From Aspidapion aeneum (Eukaryota > Arthropoda > Insecta > Coleoptera > Brentidae): a DNA stretch of 64,000 bases. Below are positions 35,840 to 47,461 of the stretch, piece by piece; within the stretch, counting starts at the first letter, position 1; each line of letters opens with the position of its first letter. Location of the stretch: NCBI GenBank assembly GCA_963576565.1, contig OY755038.1, forward strand, positions 177,622,438 to 177,686,437. The letters are read 5' to 3'. The position numbers and the translations under genes were made by a program. A model generated the notes under the pieces. The model searched no databases. It saw nothing but the letters and a program-made list of their open reading frames with translations, and was not told where the DNA came from.

Positions 35840-36632
35840 TCATCTATTCAGGAAAATTTCTGTAGCCCCTGGTATTTCTTTCACCACTGCAGCTCCAATG
35901 TTATCATCTATGTCATCTTCGTTAGCCAGTTTGTTTACTTCAGGTGGCACCGTCAAAATATCCGCATCTATTTCTTCTTCGTAAATATAATCAGCATCCT
36001 CCAAATTTTTGAAATATTTTCTGTTTATTTTTAAAAATAAGGCATTAATAACCTGAAAAGAAAGGTAACTATTTTGAAAACGGGTTTCATTCATTTGCAA
36101 ATAATAAAAAAACTCTTGCATATGCACAGGACAAAAAAGAAGTGTGAATAAATTTTTTCATTGTATTTGTTTTGTTAATTTTTCATCAAAAAATAAATTT
36201 ATATGAAGTTCTAGAAAGTGTATCATAAATAACTACAAGAAAAACGATATCTCTAACGCCCAGCGTTGATATTGATTGAAGCAAAACACACTTTATAGCC
36301 TACATAAAATATCAATAAAATCATATTATAAAGATAACTTACCTCAATTCTTAAGGAAACTACTATAAAATATAAATCAGCCAAATCACGTGTTCCAAAA
36401 TGTCAAAACAAAGAGGGCTATTACGGACATAATAACTCACTACAATCAAACCTAAAAACAAACATTTGTCACGCAGTATTTTTTTTATGAATAATAATTA
36501 AATGTTATTACATTTTTATATTCTTGTGATTTTGATTGATAAAAATTTAACGGATTTAGTGAGGAGTGCCGCTTACTGGGTACAAAAGTTACCCGGTGTG
36601 TCCAGATTAAGGGAGCGATGGGCGGGGTTAAA
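35840..36632 (-). pseudogene. piggyBac 5' end with N-terminal exon, copy 2
   Basis: Same as 21954-22748, with TTAA followed by CCCCGCCCATCGC again at the 5' end near 36629. The acidic run is ANEDDIDDNIG, one Asp shorter, an in-frame 3-bp loss. Confidence 0.65.
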
Positions 36633-36638
36633 TAATCA

Positions 36639-37545
36639 TTAACAAAATTAAAATTAAGCTGAACACTACAATGGCGCCAGGAAGCAGTGAGCCTTCCAAC
36701 TCTTTGACTTTCTGAAAACGCCTTCCCACCAAATCATGGTCAGTTAAATAAAATATATTTTTTTTAAGTAAAAAATAAAATAAAAAAAATAATTTTTTAA
36801 GTATTAATATTATTGAAACAAAAAAAAAGATAACAATTAAATTACTATAATCGCCTTTATTTTAAAACTCATTGGTCTAAAAGAGGAATCTCAAATTTAT
36901 TAAACGTGATGGAGGAAAAGTTACTTAAATTTAACTTAAAAATCACTTCAAGTATTTACATTATTTACAGTAAACCTTGGAGATGTACCAAAAACGCGAC
37001 GCGACGTGATCACGTGACGTTCACATATGCGCAAAGAAATAACCGCAAGGAAAAACTAGTTATTTAGGCGCTATACCCTAACTAAAATTAAATAGTACCG
37101 CCAAAATAATCTTCAATTATAACAACAACAATAAATCACTATAAATCAAAGACAAAATCATTAATAATAAATAAATCAATGACTAATTAACACAGATTAG
37201 TACCTTAATAGTAATTAAAATGATTAATGTGATTTTATTGATAAACCGTTAATCTGAATTAAATAAGCAACAATTTAAAATAATAAATGGTTGGATAATA
37301 TCAAATATTATTATATATCCTTGGAAACTACGAGCCCATTTTAGAGTTTTTATCTAAATAAGTTTTACTAAAGACGTGATTGCAAAATAGGAAAACTTTT
37401 GATATCCCCGCTTTAAATAATTAAAAGAACAACTGTGAGTATTTTATTATGGTAGAATACTTAAAAAGAAAATAAAAAAACAATTTAATGAACTAAAGTC
37501 GACCATTAAATGTTCGGCCAAAACAAATTTCTATATTCTTAGGAA
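36639..37545. other. No assignable gene
   Basis: Duplicate of 22749-23660, AT-rich. Confidence 0.4.
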
Positions 37546-37549
37546 CAAT

Positions 37550-37897
37550 TTAACAATTTAGTAGGACACCTTTTGCTTGAATTACTGCCAACATTCTTTT
37601 AGGTATAGAATTATGGCACTCTTCCGGTAATACTGAATCCCACACTTCCACAATTTTAGACCTTAAACCATTTCTTAATTTTTGCTTCATTTTATGCCAC
37701 ATGGTTTCGATTACATTTAAATCAGGACTGCTGGAAGGCCAATCCATAACCTGTATACCATGATCTTCAAACCATTTTCGGGTAGTTTTAGCGGTATGAC
37801 ATGATGCACAATTTTTGAATGCTGGGTAGAAACGAAAACCCAATACCAAATTACTGTGAGGCCACTTAGTTTTGGATCCCCTTAAGGATTGTAACAA
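37550..37897 (-). pseudogene. Tc1/mariner transposase fragment, copy 2
   Basis: Same fragment as 23667-24014, with the conserved Pro retained (VMDWPSSSPDLN). First Asp and DNA-binding half missing. Confidence 0.8.
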
Positions 37898-37944
37898 TAA
37901 AAACGGCTTTGTTTTAAATAAAATTAAGTACTGGAATATGGCAA

Positions 37945-39314
37945 AATCAGAGCCTTTTTTAAGAAGTAACTGGAAAAAGACGTTCTGGACGTAGATGCCA
38001 CCATCTGATGTTAGATCATTAGTTTTAATAAAACTGATGTAAAATCACCCTCACCAAAACTCCTTTGAGGTTATCATTTACTAATGTATAATTTAAAACA
38101 AAGGCAACCAGTCACGGTAGGTAATAAGTTTTATTCACGAAGAAAAGTAAAAGTTGTATCTTAATATTGAAAGAAACACAATGTTTTCTTGATTTCCCTT
38201 TATAGAAATCGCGAGTAAGATAATAGCATATAACAGGAATAGTTAATAATAATAATGCAAAATAAATTATTATCGACAAATAAGCCCTCAAGTTAAACAT
38301 AAATAGTGGCCTACCTTATGTGCGTTCTAGGAAGTAAGTGGCGGATAATAATTAATAAATTGGCAAATATACTGGATTTATACCAAAGAAAATAAAAATA
38401 ACTATTCTGGTATTAAAAATACTCATAAGGAGATATTTGTAAAGTATTACAAAATTACCCAAAACGGAACAAATATAATTGAAAGTCAGAAAATTACTAC
38501 TTTTTCTACAAGCTAAATAAAGACGGAAAATATAATGAAAAGAGAAGGATGCCTTCTGTGCAGAATCGCCACAAATTCACCAAATCAAAATATCAAGCGC
38601 TAGCATCGCTCAAGCTAAAACGCATTTTCAAAATTTATATGACAAGAGAAGGATGACTTTATCCAGCTTTAATAAGCAAGAGAAAGAAGAAAAACTTTCT
38701 TTTGGATCGATATTCTCTCAAAATGACGTCACTGAAGTCAAAAGGTAATTTTAACAAAATTGAGACATGATGCTGGTTTCTATCTCACTTTATTTAATTT
38801 TTAGAAATTATCTTTCTCTCCTCTAACTTTTACTCAAGCACAAAATAAACCAGGCAGAATAAAAGGATAACTGTTTTCGATCCTTCCCTAAATCTAGAAA
38901 TAGAAAAAGAAGTTCGAAAATTTGAAACAGCGCAAAATCTCAATTGAGTTGGTAATTCCTGAGATATAGACGGTCTGACTTCCTTAAATTTTGAAAACTA
39001 AGAGATATTAAAAACTCGAAATACTGCACTGACAGGCTTATTTACAGTATAACTAACCTAATTAGTTCAAAATAAGCGAACTAAATTATTACGTAATTAA
39101 AACAGAATTACCTGAATTAGGGATTTTCAGCACAATCCGGCAATATCGCATCTCCTGCAAAAGTTCTGCGCAAACATACATACACCTGTGTACTGGAGTT
39201 TTTGGAATTCCAAAAATAAACAAACAGGTCGACAGTGAATATAAGTGAATTTCACTCTTACTGATTGTCCCATATTTTGGCTTCTAATTTAGCTAACATT
39301 CTGCTATAAATATT
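37945..39314. other. No assignable gene
   Basis: Duplicate of 24061-25432. From 39029 rightward it also matches 42169 onward, the older tandem duplication. Confidence 0.4.
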
Positions 39315-39566
39315 TCAGACAACTATTAGTGTGGGGTTCGTTAGGGCTATTTTGAAGTAATAAATGTAGGTGAAGCCATTGTTGTCATATTCTACTACTG
39401 TAAATAAGTTTTGTCCAGTGGAATAAAACTGCTGGCTAATATTAATGACAAAAACTTGATGAAAGCCAGTGTCGGCAGGGGTTTGGTTAACAGTAATTGA
39501 CATCAATTTACGAATCTGGGGGCACGGTAGTGCTCCGCCAAGTTCACGCGGAAACTGCTGTCCCAT
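39315..39566 (-). CDS. Unassigned ORF, copy 2 (start lost)
   Basis: Same protein as 25433-25699. A TAA just upstream (near 39574) removes the first codons, leaving a possible start at MGQQFPREL. Confidence 0.3.
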   Translation of the reverse strand: MGQQFPRELGGALPCPQIRKLMSITVNQTPADTGFHQVFVINISQQFYSTGQNLFTVVEYDNNGFTYIYYFKIALTNPTLIVV

Positions 39567-39951
39567 ATTTTCTTAAAACATTTCAGCCCATATTTGACCT
39601 ATCTAAAACTTTTTCGGAATGAGCTACGAAACTCAAACTTTGCACAGTCGTAGATCTTTATAGAGTTAACAATCCCTCCAAGTTTTAAAGAAAAAAAAAA
39701 CAATTCCAAGCTAGTAAAAGTTTCATTTTGAAATTTGTATTGGAGAACTTGGCTTTACTTTTATCTCAATTCTTTTTACGGAATACCACTTTCGCGTACT
39801 TGGCTTTTTTTGCATGAAATGTTTTTGTTATAATAATTTTTTCCACTTCAACATAAACGACTCCTTGTGAAGGTCGCTGCAATCCTCCTAAAACAAAATA
39901 AATCAATAAAATATTTTTATAAGTTTTTTTAAAAACAAACCTCGGTTTTTT

Positions 39952-41773
39952 TTAGTAGTTTAATTTTTGGTGCTGCTCACAAAAATTCCTTCTTTTGAGC
40001 ATCTTTAAGACGTATCCAGACATGTATGCCACTATGTATTTTGATATTTCACTTAAAGGGATAAATGATTCTGTTATATCAAAGTCATCGTCCTGAAATC
40101 TAATTTCATCGATGTTCAGGTCATATCTTCTGAGAAGTGACATATCTATAACTTCATGTGATTTGTCAACTGAACTTGGTACTGAAAGCACTTTTGTGTC
40201 ATCTAGTACTCTACAATTTCCACCTTGTCCACTAATTCTGGTATGTAAAAGCATTCTTCTAAATGCATATTTAAACCAAAGTGGAGATGGGTTGTTGTTC
40301 AATCTATTGTGATCCCTAATTCCACAAAAAAGGTTTCCAAATGATCTTGACTCATTTTAAAAGTTAACAGATACCTCAAAATGTTCAACTCTCAAATATT
40401 CCCATTACTGATTTTATTGTAATAGCGAAGCCTTTGAATGGGGTTTTGTTTTTAGTCAGGTATAACGGTCTTCCATTTATATTGCTACATTTTACAGATA
40501 TACCACCATTTCCTCTAAAAATATTATTATTATATATGTTTGCTATGTTGACTGGCGTAAGGTGCTGCAATCACCTCAGGGGCTCTTGGAATTTAAAATA
40601 TCAAAGAGTCTGTTTATTTTTAAAATAAATGCCTCAGTTGCTGCCTTCAAAATCGGGATGTTTAATTTCTATACGTAAATATTTTGAGGCTTCTGCTGAC
40701 ACCTAAAAATAAAAACGTAAAAAACACTAAGAAAAAATTGTGATTTGGTCGTGACCAGTTACATTAAAATATTTAATTTTTGACCGCCTCTCATATTACA
40801 AAAAACCAATGAAATTTAAAAAAGAAAAAACTTGCTTTAATTTTATTGTTGGCAAACTCTATGTGCCTCTTCCTCAGCTTATTTTCTAAATTTAAAGTTT
40901 CCTCTTCTTAAAGCTGCTGGAGTTTTACCAAATATTCCCACTTAACTAATGTCCCATGACGGTCCTTAAAAACCGTTAGAGCTGCTAGGTTGTTTCTGGC
41001 CATCATTGCCATATGACACACATCCAGTATGGCAAAAACTTTTTGCCCAATGTCATTTTCAAAACTAGTTGTTAAGTGTCTTTCTCCATCAGATGGATCA
41101 AAATTGCACCTTAGTTTTTCAAACATGGCAAAATGGGCATTTGGACCGTCCACTGTCACTAAAGTCACTGATATGTTTATCGCCAGTCTTTTCAGTGCTT
41201 CACTAACAATATTTTCTTTTTCTGAAGCATTTAAGGCTTTGATTAGAAAGTAAGCTATAGGAAGCTTCCATGAAGCTTGGTGGCATACAAGTCTCATAAC
41301 CAAAGCTTCTCCAGCAACATCTAATTGGTCATTTGCAACTGGAACACCAACATCTACATACCCCCTTTCTTCCATCATACTCTATTTGTTCATCAAACAT
41401 TAAAGCCACAACAAGTGGTCTACCAGACTTTAAACTTTCTTCTGACTGTTTTTGTAAAATCTTAAAAGAAGTATCCTGGAAACCTGGATCATAATCTATT
41501 TGCATACCACTTTCTTGCTGTAGACTGATCGGGTGAAGCCAAGGCAAACTTCTTCCTGACAGCCTCACAGGCTTTGCTTAAATAAAATTGAAGAGTGGCT
41601 GCAAATTTCCTTAGAGGTTCTGGGTATTTTTCATGTGTTGTGGTCTCACTTTTTACATTTTTGAGGTATATTGACATAAGTAAATGAGGCACATCACTTA
41701 TGGTTTTGTCAGTGTGATTCACATCATCATTCGAAATAACTTGGTTTTTTAAAAATTGTATCGCATTTTTCAT
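39952..41773 (-). pseudogene. P-element-type transposase, copy A
   Basis: From 5' to 3' on the minus strand: the helix-turn-helix block LRKFAATLQFYLSKACEAVR (41773-41489), ALMFDEQIEYDGRKG (first Asp; a few residues normally after DE are missing), and YVDVGVPVANDQLDVAGEAL (41378 down). Then come WKLPIAYFLIKALNASEKEN, VTLVTVDGPNAHF (second Asp), FAILDVCHMAMMARNNLAAL, then TPFKGFAITIKSVMGIFES (40385) and LWFKYAFRRMLLHTRISGQG with a C-terminal tail to 39952. Frame breaks separate these blocks. No THAP finger is seen. Same subfamily as 43038-44484, distinct from 8490-11203. Confidence 0.85.
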
Positions 41774-42454
41774 TTCAAAAACTTTTTTGGTTGTTAGTTT
41801 TTTCGGTAAAGTTACTTCCTATACCTCTCATTTGATTTAACTAATTCCTGTTTGTGCTTCAACATATGACTTGGAGATTATTTTTCACAATTTAGGTTTT
41901 TTTAATAATGAAAATTTTATTAAATTGCAAAAAAAACTTGTGTGCAAACTGCTAATTAGGTTTTTGATACACAGTATATTAAATTGGAATCATATGAAAA
42001 AGTTTTTTATTATTAATTTTAGGAAAAAAGTTTTTCTTTACAAATGGTTGTACATATTCTAAAATTTAAATAAAATCATCAGATATCAATTTTTTAGTCA
42101 TATACGAGGTTTGTAAAAAAAAAAAATTGCCCAAGAGCAAGGTGGCTTAATTTATAATAACTACTTGGCTGACAGGCTTATTTACAGTATAACTCACCTA
42201 ATTAGTTTAAAATAAGCAAACTAAATTAATACGTAATTAAAACAGAATTACCTGAATAAGGGATTTTCAGCACAATCCGGCAACATCGCATCTCCTGCAA
42301 AAGTCCTGCGCAACCATACATACACCTGTGTACTGGAGTTTATGGAATTCCAAAAATAAACAAACAGTTCGACAGTGAATATAAGTGAATTTTACTCTTA
42401 CTGATTGTCCCTTATTTTGGCTTCTAATTTAGCTAACATTCTACTATAAATATT

Positions 42455-42721
42455 TCAGACAAGTATTAGTGTGGGGTTCGTTAGGGCTATTTTGAAGTAA
42501 CAAATGTAGATGAAGCCATTGTTGTCATATTCTACTACTGTAAATAAGTTTTGCCCAGTGGAATAAAACTGCTGGCTAATATTAATGACAAAAACTTGAT
42601 GAAAGCCCGTGTCGGTAGGGATTTGGTTATCAGTAATTGCCATCAATTTACGAATCTTGTGGCACGGTAGTGCCCCGCCAAGTTCACGCGGAAACTGCTG
42701 TACCAACTTTTCTTGAAACAT
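42455..42721 (-). CDS. Unassigned ORF, copy 3
   Basis: Third copy of the 88-codon ORF, about 5-8% diverged at the protein level (KLVQQFPREL, CHKIRKLMAIT). The frame is still open despite the divergence. Just downstream of P-element copy B on the same strand. Confidence 0.35.
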   Translation of the reverse strand: MFQEKLVQQFPRELGGALPCHKIRKLMAITDNQIPTDTGFHQVFVINISQQFYSTGQNLFTVVEYDNNGFIYICYFKIALTNPTLILV

Positions 42722-43037
42722 TTCAGCCCATATTTGACCTATCTAAAACTCTTTCGGAATGAGCTACGAAACTCAAACTTTGCACAGTCGTAGATCTTTA
42801 TAGAGTTAACAATCCCTCCAAGTTTTAAAGTAAAAAAAACATTTCCAAGCTAGTAAAACTTTCATTTTGAAATTTGTATTGGAGAACTTAGCTTTACTTT
42901 TATCTCAATTCTTTTTACGGAATACCACTTTCGCGTGCTTGGCTTTTTTTTACATGAAATGTTTTTGTTATGACAATTTTTTCCACTTCAATCCTCCTAA
43001 AACAAAATAAATCAATAAAATATTTTTATAAATTTTT

Positions 43038-44484
43038 TTAAAAACAAACCTTGGTTTTTTTTTCTATTAGCTTAAATTTTTGGTGCTGCTCATCAATGAA
43101 TTCAGATTCAAGTCCTTCAAAACACTGATCACAAAAATTTCTTCTTTTGAGCATCTTTAAGACGTATCCAGACATGTATGCCACTATGTCTTTTGATATT
43201 TCACTTAAAAGGATAAATGATTCTGTTATATCAAAGTCATCGTCCTGTAATCTAATTTCATCGATGTTCAGGTCATATCTTCTGAGAAGTGACATATCTA
43301 TAACTTCATGTGATTTGTCAACTGAACTTGGTACTGAAAGCACTTTTGTATCATCTAGTACTCTACAATTTCCACCTTGTCCACTAATTCTGGTATGTAA
43401 AAGCATTCTTCTAAATGCATATTTAAACAAAAGTGATGATGGGTTGTTGTTCCATCTATTGTGAGCTCTAATTCCACAAAAAAGGTTTCCAAATGATCTT
43501 GACTCATTTTGAAAGTTAACAGATACCTCAAAATGTTCAACTCTCAAATATTCCCATTACTGATTGTATTGTAATAGCGAAGCCTTTGAATGGGGTTTTG
43601 TTTTAGTCATGTATAACGGTCTTCCATTTATATTGCTACATTTTACAGATATACCACCATTTCCTCTAAAAATATTCTCTATGTTTGCTCTGTTGACTGG
43701 CGTAAGGTGCTGCAATCATCTCAGGGGCTTTTGGAATTTAAAATATCAAAGAGTCTGTTTATTTTTAAAATAAATGCCTCAGTTGCTTTCCTGCCTTCAA
43801 AATCGGGATGTTTAATATCTATACGTAAATATTTTAAAGCTTCTGCCACACTTTTCGACAAGTGTCTGAACAGCCAAAAACACCTAAAAATAAAAAGGTA
43901 AAAAACACTAAGAAAAAATTGTGATTTGGTCGTGACCAGTTACATCAAAATATTTACTTTTTGACCGCCCCTTATATTACAAAAAACCAATGAAATTTAA
44001 AAAAGAAAAAACTTGCTTTAATTTTGTTGTTGGCCAACTCTATGTGCCTCTTCCTCAGCTTATTTTCTAAATTTAAAGTTTCCTCTTTTTAAAGCTGCTG
44101 GAGTTTTACCAAATATTCCCACTTTACCAATTGCCCATCAGGGTCCTTAAAAACCGTTAGAGCTGCTAGGTTGTTTCTGGCCATCGTTGCCATATGACAC
44201 ACATCCAGTATAGAAAAAACTTTTTGCCCAATGTCATTTTCAAAACTAGTTGTTAAGTGTCTTTCTCCATCAGATGGATCAAAATTGCACCCTAGTTTTT
44301 CAAATATGGCAAAATGGGCATTTGGACCGTCCAATGTCACTAAAGGCACTAATATGTTTATCGCCAGTCTTTTCAGTGCTTCACGAACAATATTTTCTTT
44401 TTCTGAAGCATTTAAGGCTTTGATTAGAAAGTAAGCTATAGGAAGCTTCCATGAAGCTTGGTGGCATACAACTCTCATAACCAA
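43038..44484 (-). pseudogene. P-element-type transposase, copy B
   Basis: Core from ALVMRVVCHQASWKLPIAYF (44484) through VPLVTLDGPNAHF and FSILDVCHMATMARNNLAAL to VKWEYLVKLQQL. Then the 3' part: LRYLLTFKMSQDHLETFF (near 43530, DxLE glutamate), a frameshift, CGIRAHNRWNNNPSS, and YAFRRMLLHTRISGQG. The C-terminal region retains FCDQCFEGLESEF, which copy A lost through a small deletion. The N-terminal helix-turn-helix and first Asp are deleted. Confidence 0.85.
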
Positions 44485-44704
44485 AGCTTCTCCAGCAACA
44501 TCTAATTGGTAATGTAAAAACTTTTTTGGTTGTTGGTTTTTTCGGTAAAGTTACGTCCTATACCTCTCATTTGATTTAACTAATTCCTGTTTGTGCTTCA
44601 ACATATGACTTGGAGATTATTTTTAGTTTTTTTAATAATGAAAATTTTAATAAATTTCAAAAAAACTTTTCTGCAAACTGCTAATTAGGTTTTTGATATA
44701 CAGT

Positions 44705-44918
44705 ATATTAAATTGGAATCATATGAAAAAGTTTTTTATTATTAATTTTAGGAAAAAAGTTTTTCTTTATAAATGGTTGTGCAAATTTTAAAATTTAAAT
44801 AAAATAAAATCATCAGATATCAATTTTTTAGTCATATACGAGGTTTGTCAAAAAAAATTAATTTTGCCCAAGAGCAAAGTGGCTTAATTTATAATAACTA
44901 CGTTTAAATATGTAATTA
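44705..44918. repeat. Dispersed repeat, split by a pogo element
   Basis: Matches 41975-42125 and 7540-7800 (ATCAGATATCAATTTTTTAG, TCATATACGAGGTTTGTCAA). The match continues after the inserted element, from 45568. Confidence 0.65.
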
Positions 44919-45567
44919 CAGTGAAACCTCCGATAAGCGGACACTCACGGTTTCGTCGATTTTGTCCGCTTATTGAAGGTGTCTGCTTATGAGAGGGAAC
45001 TGCGAAATTTTAATATATATTTATTAACAATTTTCGCTGCTTGAGTTTTTTTGATATTAAATTTTTCAGCGATCTTTCGTTCTGATAGATGTTCCTTCTT
45101 CGAAACGTTAACAACTTCCTTTTTTTCACGTAAACTAAAAAGTTTTTTACTAGGCACCATTTCAAAGAGATCTATTACTACCCAATTGAACAATAAAAAT
45201 AAAACACAGCAGTCCCGCACCCTTCGAATAAAATATTTAGTAAATATGACAGAAGTATTTAGTCTCCGCATTAAAAAGGAAAGAGTTAATTCCCCAACTG
45301 CAGAGTGCGTTGTTGCCAACATACTACATAAAATTTATGCTCATGTCGTGCAGCGCTCCGTCCCGTTGCCAGACGTTCGCGTCCGGTTAAGGGATGTTTT
45401 AGAATATTTTAACCGAAAAAAATTGTCCGCGTCCGGTTATTAGAGTGTCCGGTTATTGGAGTGAATTTTACATGTAAAGAAATAGGGAAAAGCTTGGTTC
45501 CAAAAAAATTGTCCGCCTTAAGGGAGTGTCCGCTTAATAGAGGTGTCCGCAAGGAGAGGTTTCACTG
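44919..45567. mobile_element. Pogo/Tigger-type deletion derivative
   Basis: 649 bp with inverted ends CAGTGAAACCTCCGATAAGC (left) and GGAGAGGTTTCACTG (right), flanked by TA on both sides (44917-44918 and 45568-45569). Variants of GTCCGCTTATTGGAGTG recur just inside both ends. It keeps part of a transposase N-terminus but not the DDE core, so it could only move with help from a full-length relative. Confidence 0.9.
44987..45322 (-). pseudogene. Pogo-type transposase N-terminal helix-turn-helix
   Basis: 111 codons; the informative part starts at an internal Met: MVPSKKLFSLREKKEVVNVS, then ERKIAEKFNIKKTQAAKIV. This is the psq/CENP-B-type helix-turn-helix that binds pogo/Tigger ends. The residues upstream of the internal Met are probably non-coding. 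The centromere-protein-like second domain and DDE core are missing. Confidence 0.75.
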
Positions 45568-45569
45568 TA

Positions 45570-45871
45570 CATCAATTTATAATAAAAAATTATGTTTAGG
45601 TATTTTTTACTAATTTGTCTACATTATAAATTGAAAAGTTCTTAATGCCATCATTTTTATGTATTTTATAATTTCGAACACGTTTTGAGAGTCACTAATT
45701 CATTTGACTAGGATACTCGTTTCTGGTGACATGTACACTTGTTTTCATAAAAAACGCATACATGCATTTTACCTATCCCGCATTTCAATTACCGGTTTAA
45801 AATAACTGACGTTTACGTCAAACTGATTTTGACAATAATTTATAACGTCAAAAATACCGCAAATAAGTATA
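45570..45871. other. Flank between pogo and foldback elements
   Basis: The first ~160 bp continue the dispersed repeat. GTTTTCATAAAAAACGCATA (near 45741) has an inverted partner near 47505, so the foldback's inverted symmetry may start before 45872. Confidence 0.5.
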
Positions 45872-46447
45872 CAGCGTGTCCCATTTTAGATGGGATTAAA
45901 TGGGAAACTCGGTTATTATTAAAGATATCGATTTTCTAATTGCACCTTACCGTGCTCTTTTTTTGAGCCCTTAAAAAGATGTAATCAGATTTTTGCCTAA
46001 CCCCGTGGTTTCGCTAATACAGGGAGTTTTTGAAAAAATTGCATTTTTAATAATCTCTTTTATCTCGCTTATTTTGCAAGATATTTTTTTTCTCTAAAAC
46101 CCTTTTTATGGCAACTTTTTTAGAAGAAAATAATGACGTTGTCAGTTTTTTAAAATATTGTTTATTTTTTGAGATATGGTATTTGCCATAAAAAAATTAA
46201 ATACGGAGCTGGATTTTTTTTTCTACTTTTTTGATTGGTTCAGAATATTATTATCTTAAAATGATAAAAGTTAAATATTTTTTTAATTTAATGTTAAAAA
46301 AAATATTTACTATTAAAAAAAATTAGTCCAAACTTGGAAATTTCCAACGTAAACAATAATTAAAAATTGCAAGACACACTAGTTGAACGATTTTTAGTTT
46401 CTTTGTGTTGAAACGTTAATTAAAAGATTTATAAATAAAGTAACAAA

Positions 46448-46495
46448 CGTTAAACAGTTAATAGTAAGTAATGTTAAACAGTTAATAGTAAGTAA
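46448..46495. repeat. Short direct repeat inside the foldback loop
   Basis: GTTAAACAGTTAATAGTAAG occurs twice in a row, 24-bp period. Confidence 0.8.
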
Positions 46496-46634
46496 TAAAA
46501 ATAATATCATAGTAATTGTTTGATGGTACCACAGCAACTTATGAAATTTACTACAACATGGAAAAACAAAAGCGTGGAATTGACGTTGTCATTTTACTTA
46601 TCATTTTTGTGAATTGCTCACTCAAAATTATTCT

Positions 46635-46794
46635 AAAATGGCTAGAAATCGACCATATCCAGATTTTGAAAAATGTGATATATTTGACTGCTTTATCAAC
46701 CAACAAAATCCCAATATTTAAACGGCAGAAATATTTTTATGCAAAATGCGTTAAGAAAAACTACTCAAAAAAACTAACAATGTGGTCCACATAA
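46635..46794 (+). pseudogene. Possible transposase N-terminal fragment in the foldback loop
   Basis: From an ATG at about 46638: MARNRPYPDFEKCDIFDCFI, then a stop, with TAEIFLCK in the same frame beyond it. The pattern DFEKCDIFDCF..N resembles the helix-turn-helix start (DUF4817-like) of some insect transposable-element proteins. A second frame is open over 46516-46794 but looks like nothing known. Weak. Confidence 0.3.
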
Positions 46795-47461
46795 TGGCAA
46801 TCAGTTTTAACATTTATATCATTAAAGAAAAATTAGTGATTATTTTTTCTAATTCGATATTTTTTTTGTATTTTTTGCAGACTTTGTTTTAACTAAATCT
46901 TTAAATGAACGTAAAACAATTTTAATTTGCTAAGTGTCAAAATAGTTAAACTAAAAATCGTTCAACTAGCAATTTTTAATTTATATTTATGTGGGAAATT
47001 TCCAGGTTCGGACTAATTTTTTTTTAATATAATTTTTTTTAACCTTAAATCAAAAATATATTGAATTTTTATTATTTTGTGATAATAATAGCATGCAACC
47101 AATCAAAATAGTAATAAACAAATACAGATCCGTATTAAAATTTTTTATAATAAATGCCATATCTCAAAAAGTAAACAATATTTTAAAAAACCGACAACGT
47201 CATTATTTTCTTCTAAAAAGGTTGCCATAAAAAGGTTTTTACAGAATAAAAATATCTTGCAAATAAATGAGATATAAGAGATTGTTAAAAATGCAATTTT
47301 TTCCCTGTATTAGAGCAACTACGGGGTATAGCAAAAATCTGATCACATCATTTTTAAGGGCTCAAAAACAAGAGCACGGTAAGGTGCAATCAGAAAATCG
47401 ATATCTTAATAACAACCGAGTTTCCTATTTAATCCCATCGAAAATTGGACACGCTGTACAC

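Larger units (their letters stand above)
25952..39836. repeat. Tandem 13.9-kb duplication, copy 2
   Basis: Directly abuts copy 1. At 25947-25960 the right end of one unit (TATAATAA) meets the left end of the next (ATTTTTCGGTGCAC) with an A/T-only overlap. At 39830 the sequence leaves the homology and enters a P-element pseudogene. Copy-specific substitutions and indels make this more than a repeated assembly of one read set, but uncollapsed haplotypes could look the same. Confidence 0.95.
39029..42168. repeat. Tandem 3.1-kb duplication, copy A
   Basis: Begins at CTGACAGGCTTATTTAC (39029) and ends where the same phrase starts again at 42169. Contains the unassigned ORF, a P-element pseudogene and the dispersed repeat. 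More diverged from copy B than the 13.9-kb blocks are from each other. Confidence 0.85.
42169..44901. repeat. Tandem 3.1-kb duplication, copy B
   Basis: Direct repeat of 39029-42168, shorter mainly because about 450 bp of the P-element 5' part (equivalent of 41335-41780) are deleted at about 44515. Ends at ATAATAACTAC, 17 bp before a pogo-type element. Confidence 0.85.
45872..47461. mobile_element. Foldback element with ~530-bp inverted arms
   Basis: The left arm (about 45872-46413) and right arm (about 46946-47461) are inverted copies at roughly 85% by eye. Shared blocks: ACAGCGTGTCC at the tips, GGGATTAAAT, GATATCGATTTTCT, GCACCTTACCGTGCTCT, TTAGAAGAAAATAATGACGT, and AGTTGAACGATTTTTAG at the inner end. 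The central part is about 530 bp. The tips lie next to TA. Such long arms suit a foldback-type or very large MITE-type element. Confidence 0.85.

Noticed and set aside
12050..39836. Two independent insertions of the same LINE and neighbours
   Set aside because: The copies share many junctions between unrelated elements and the same old deletions, so one segmental event explains them.
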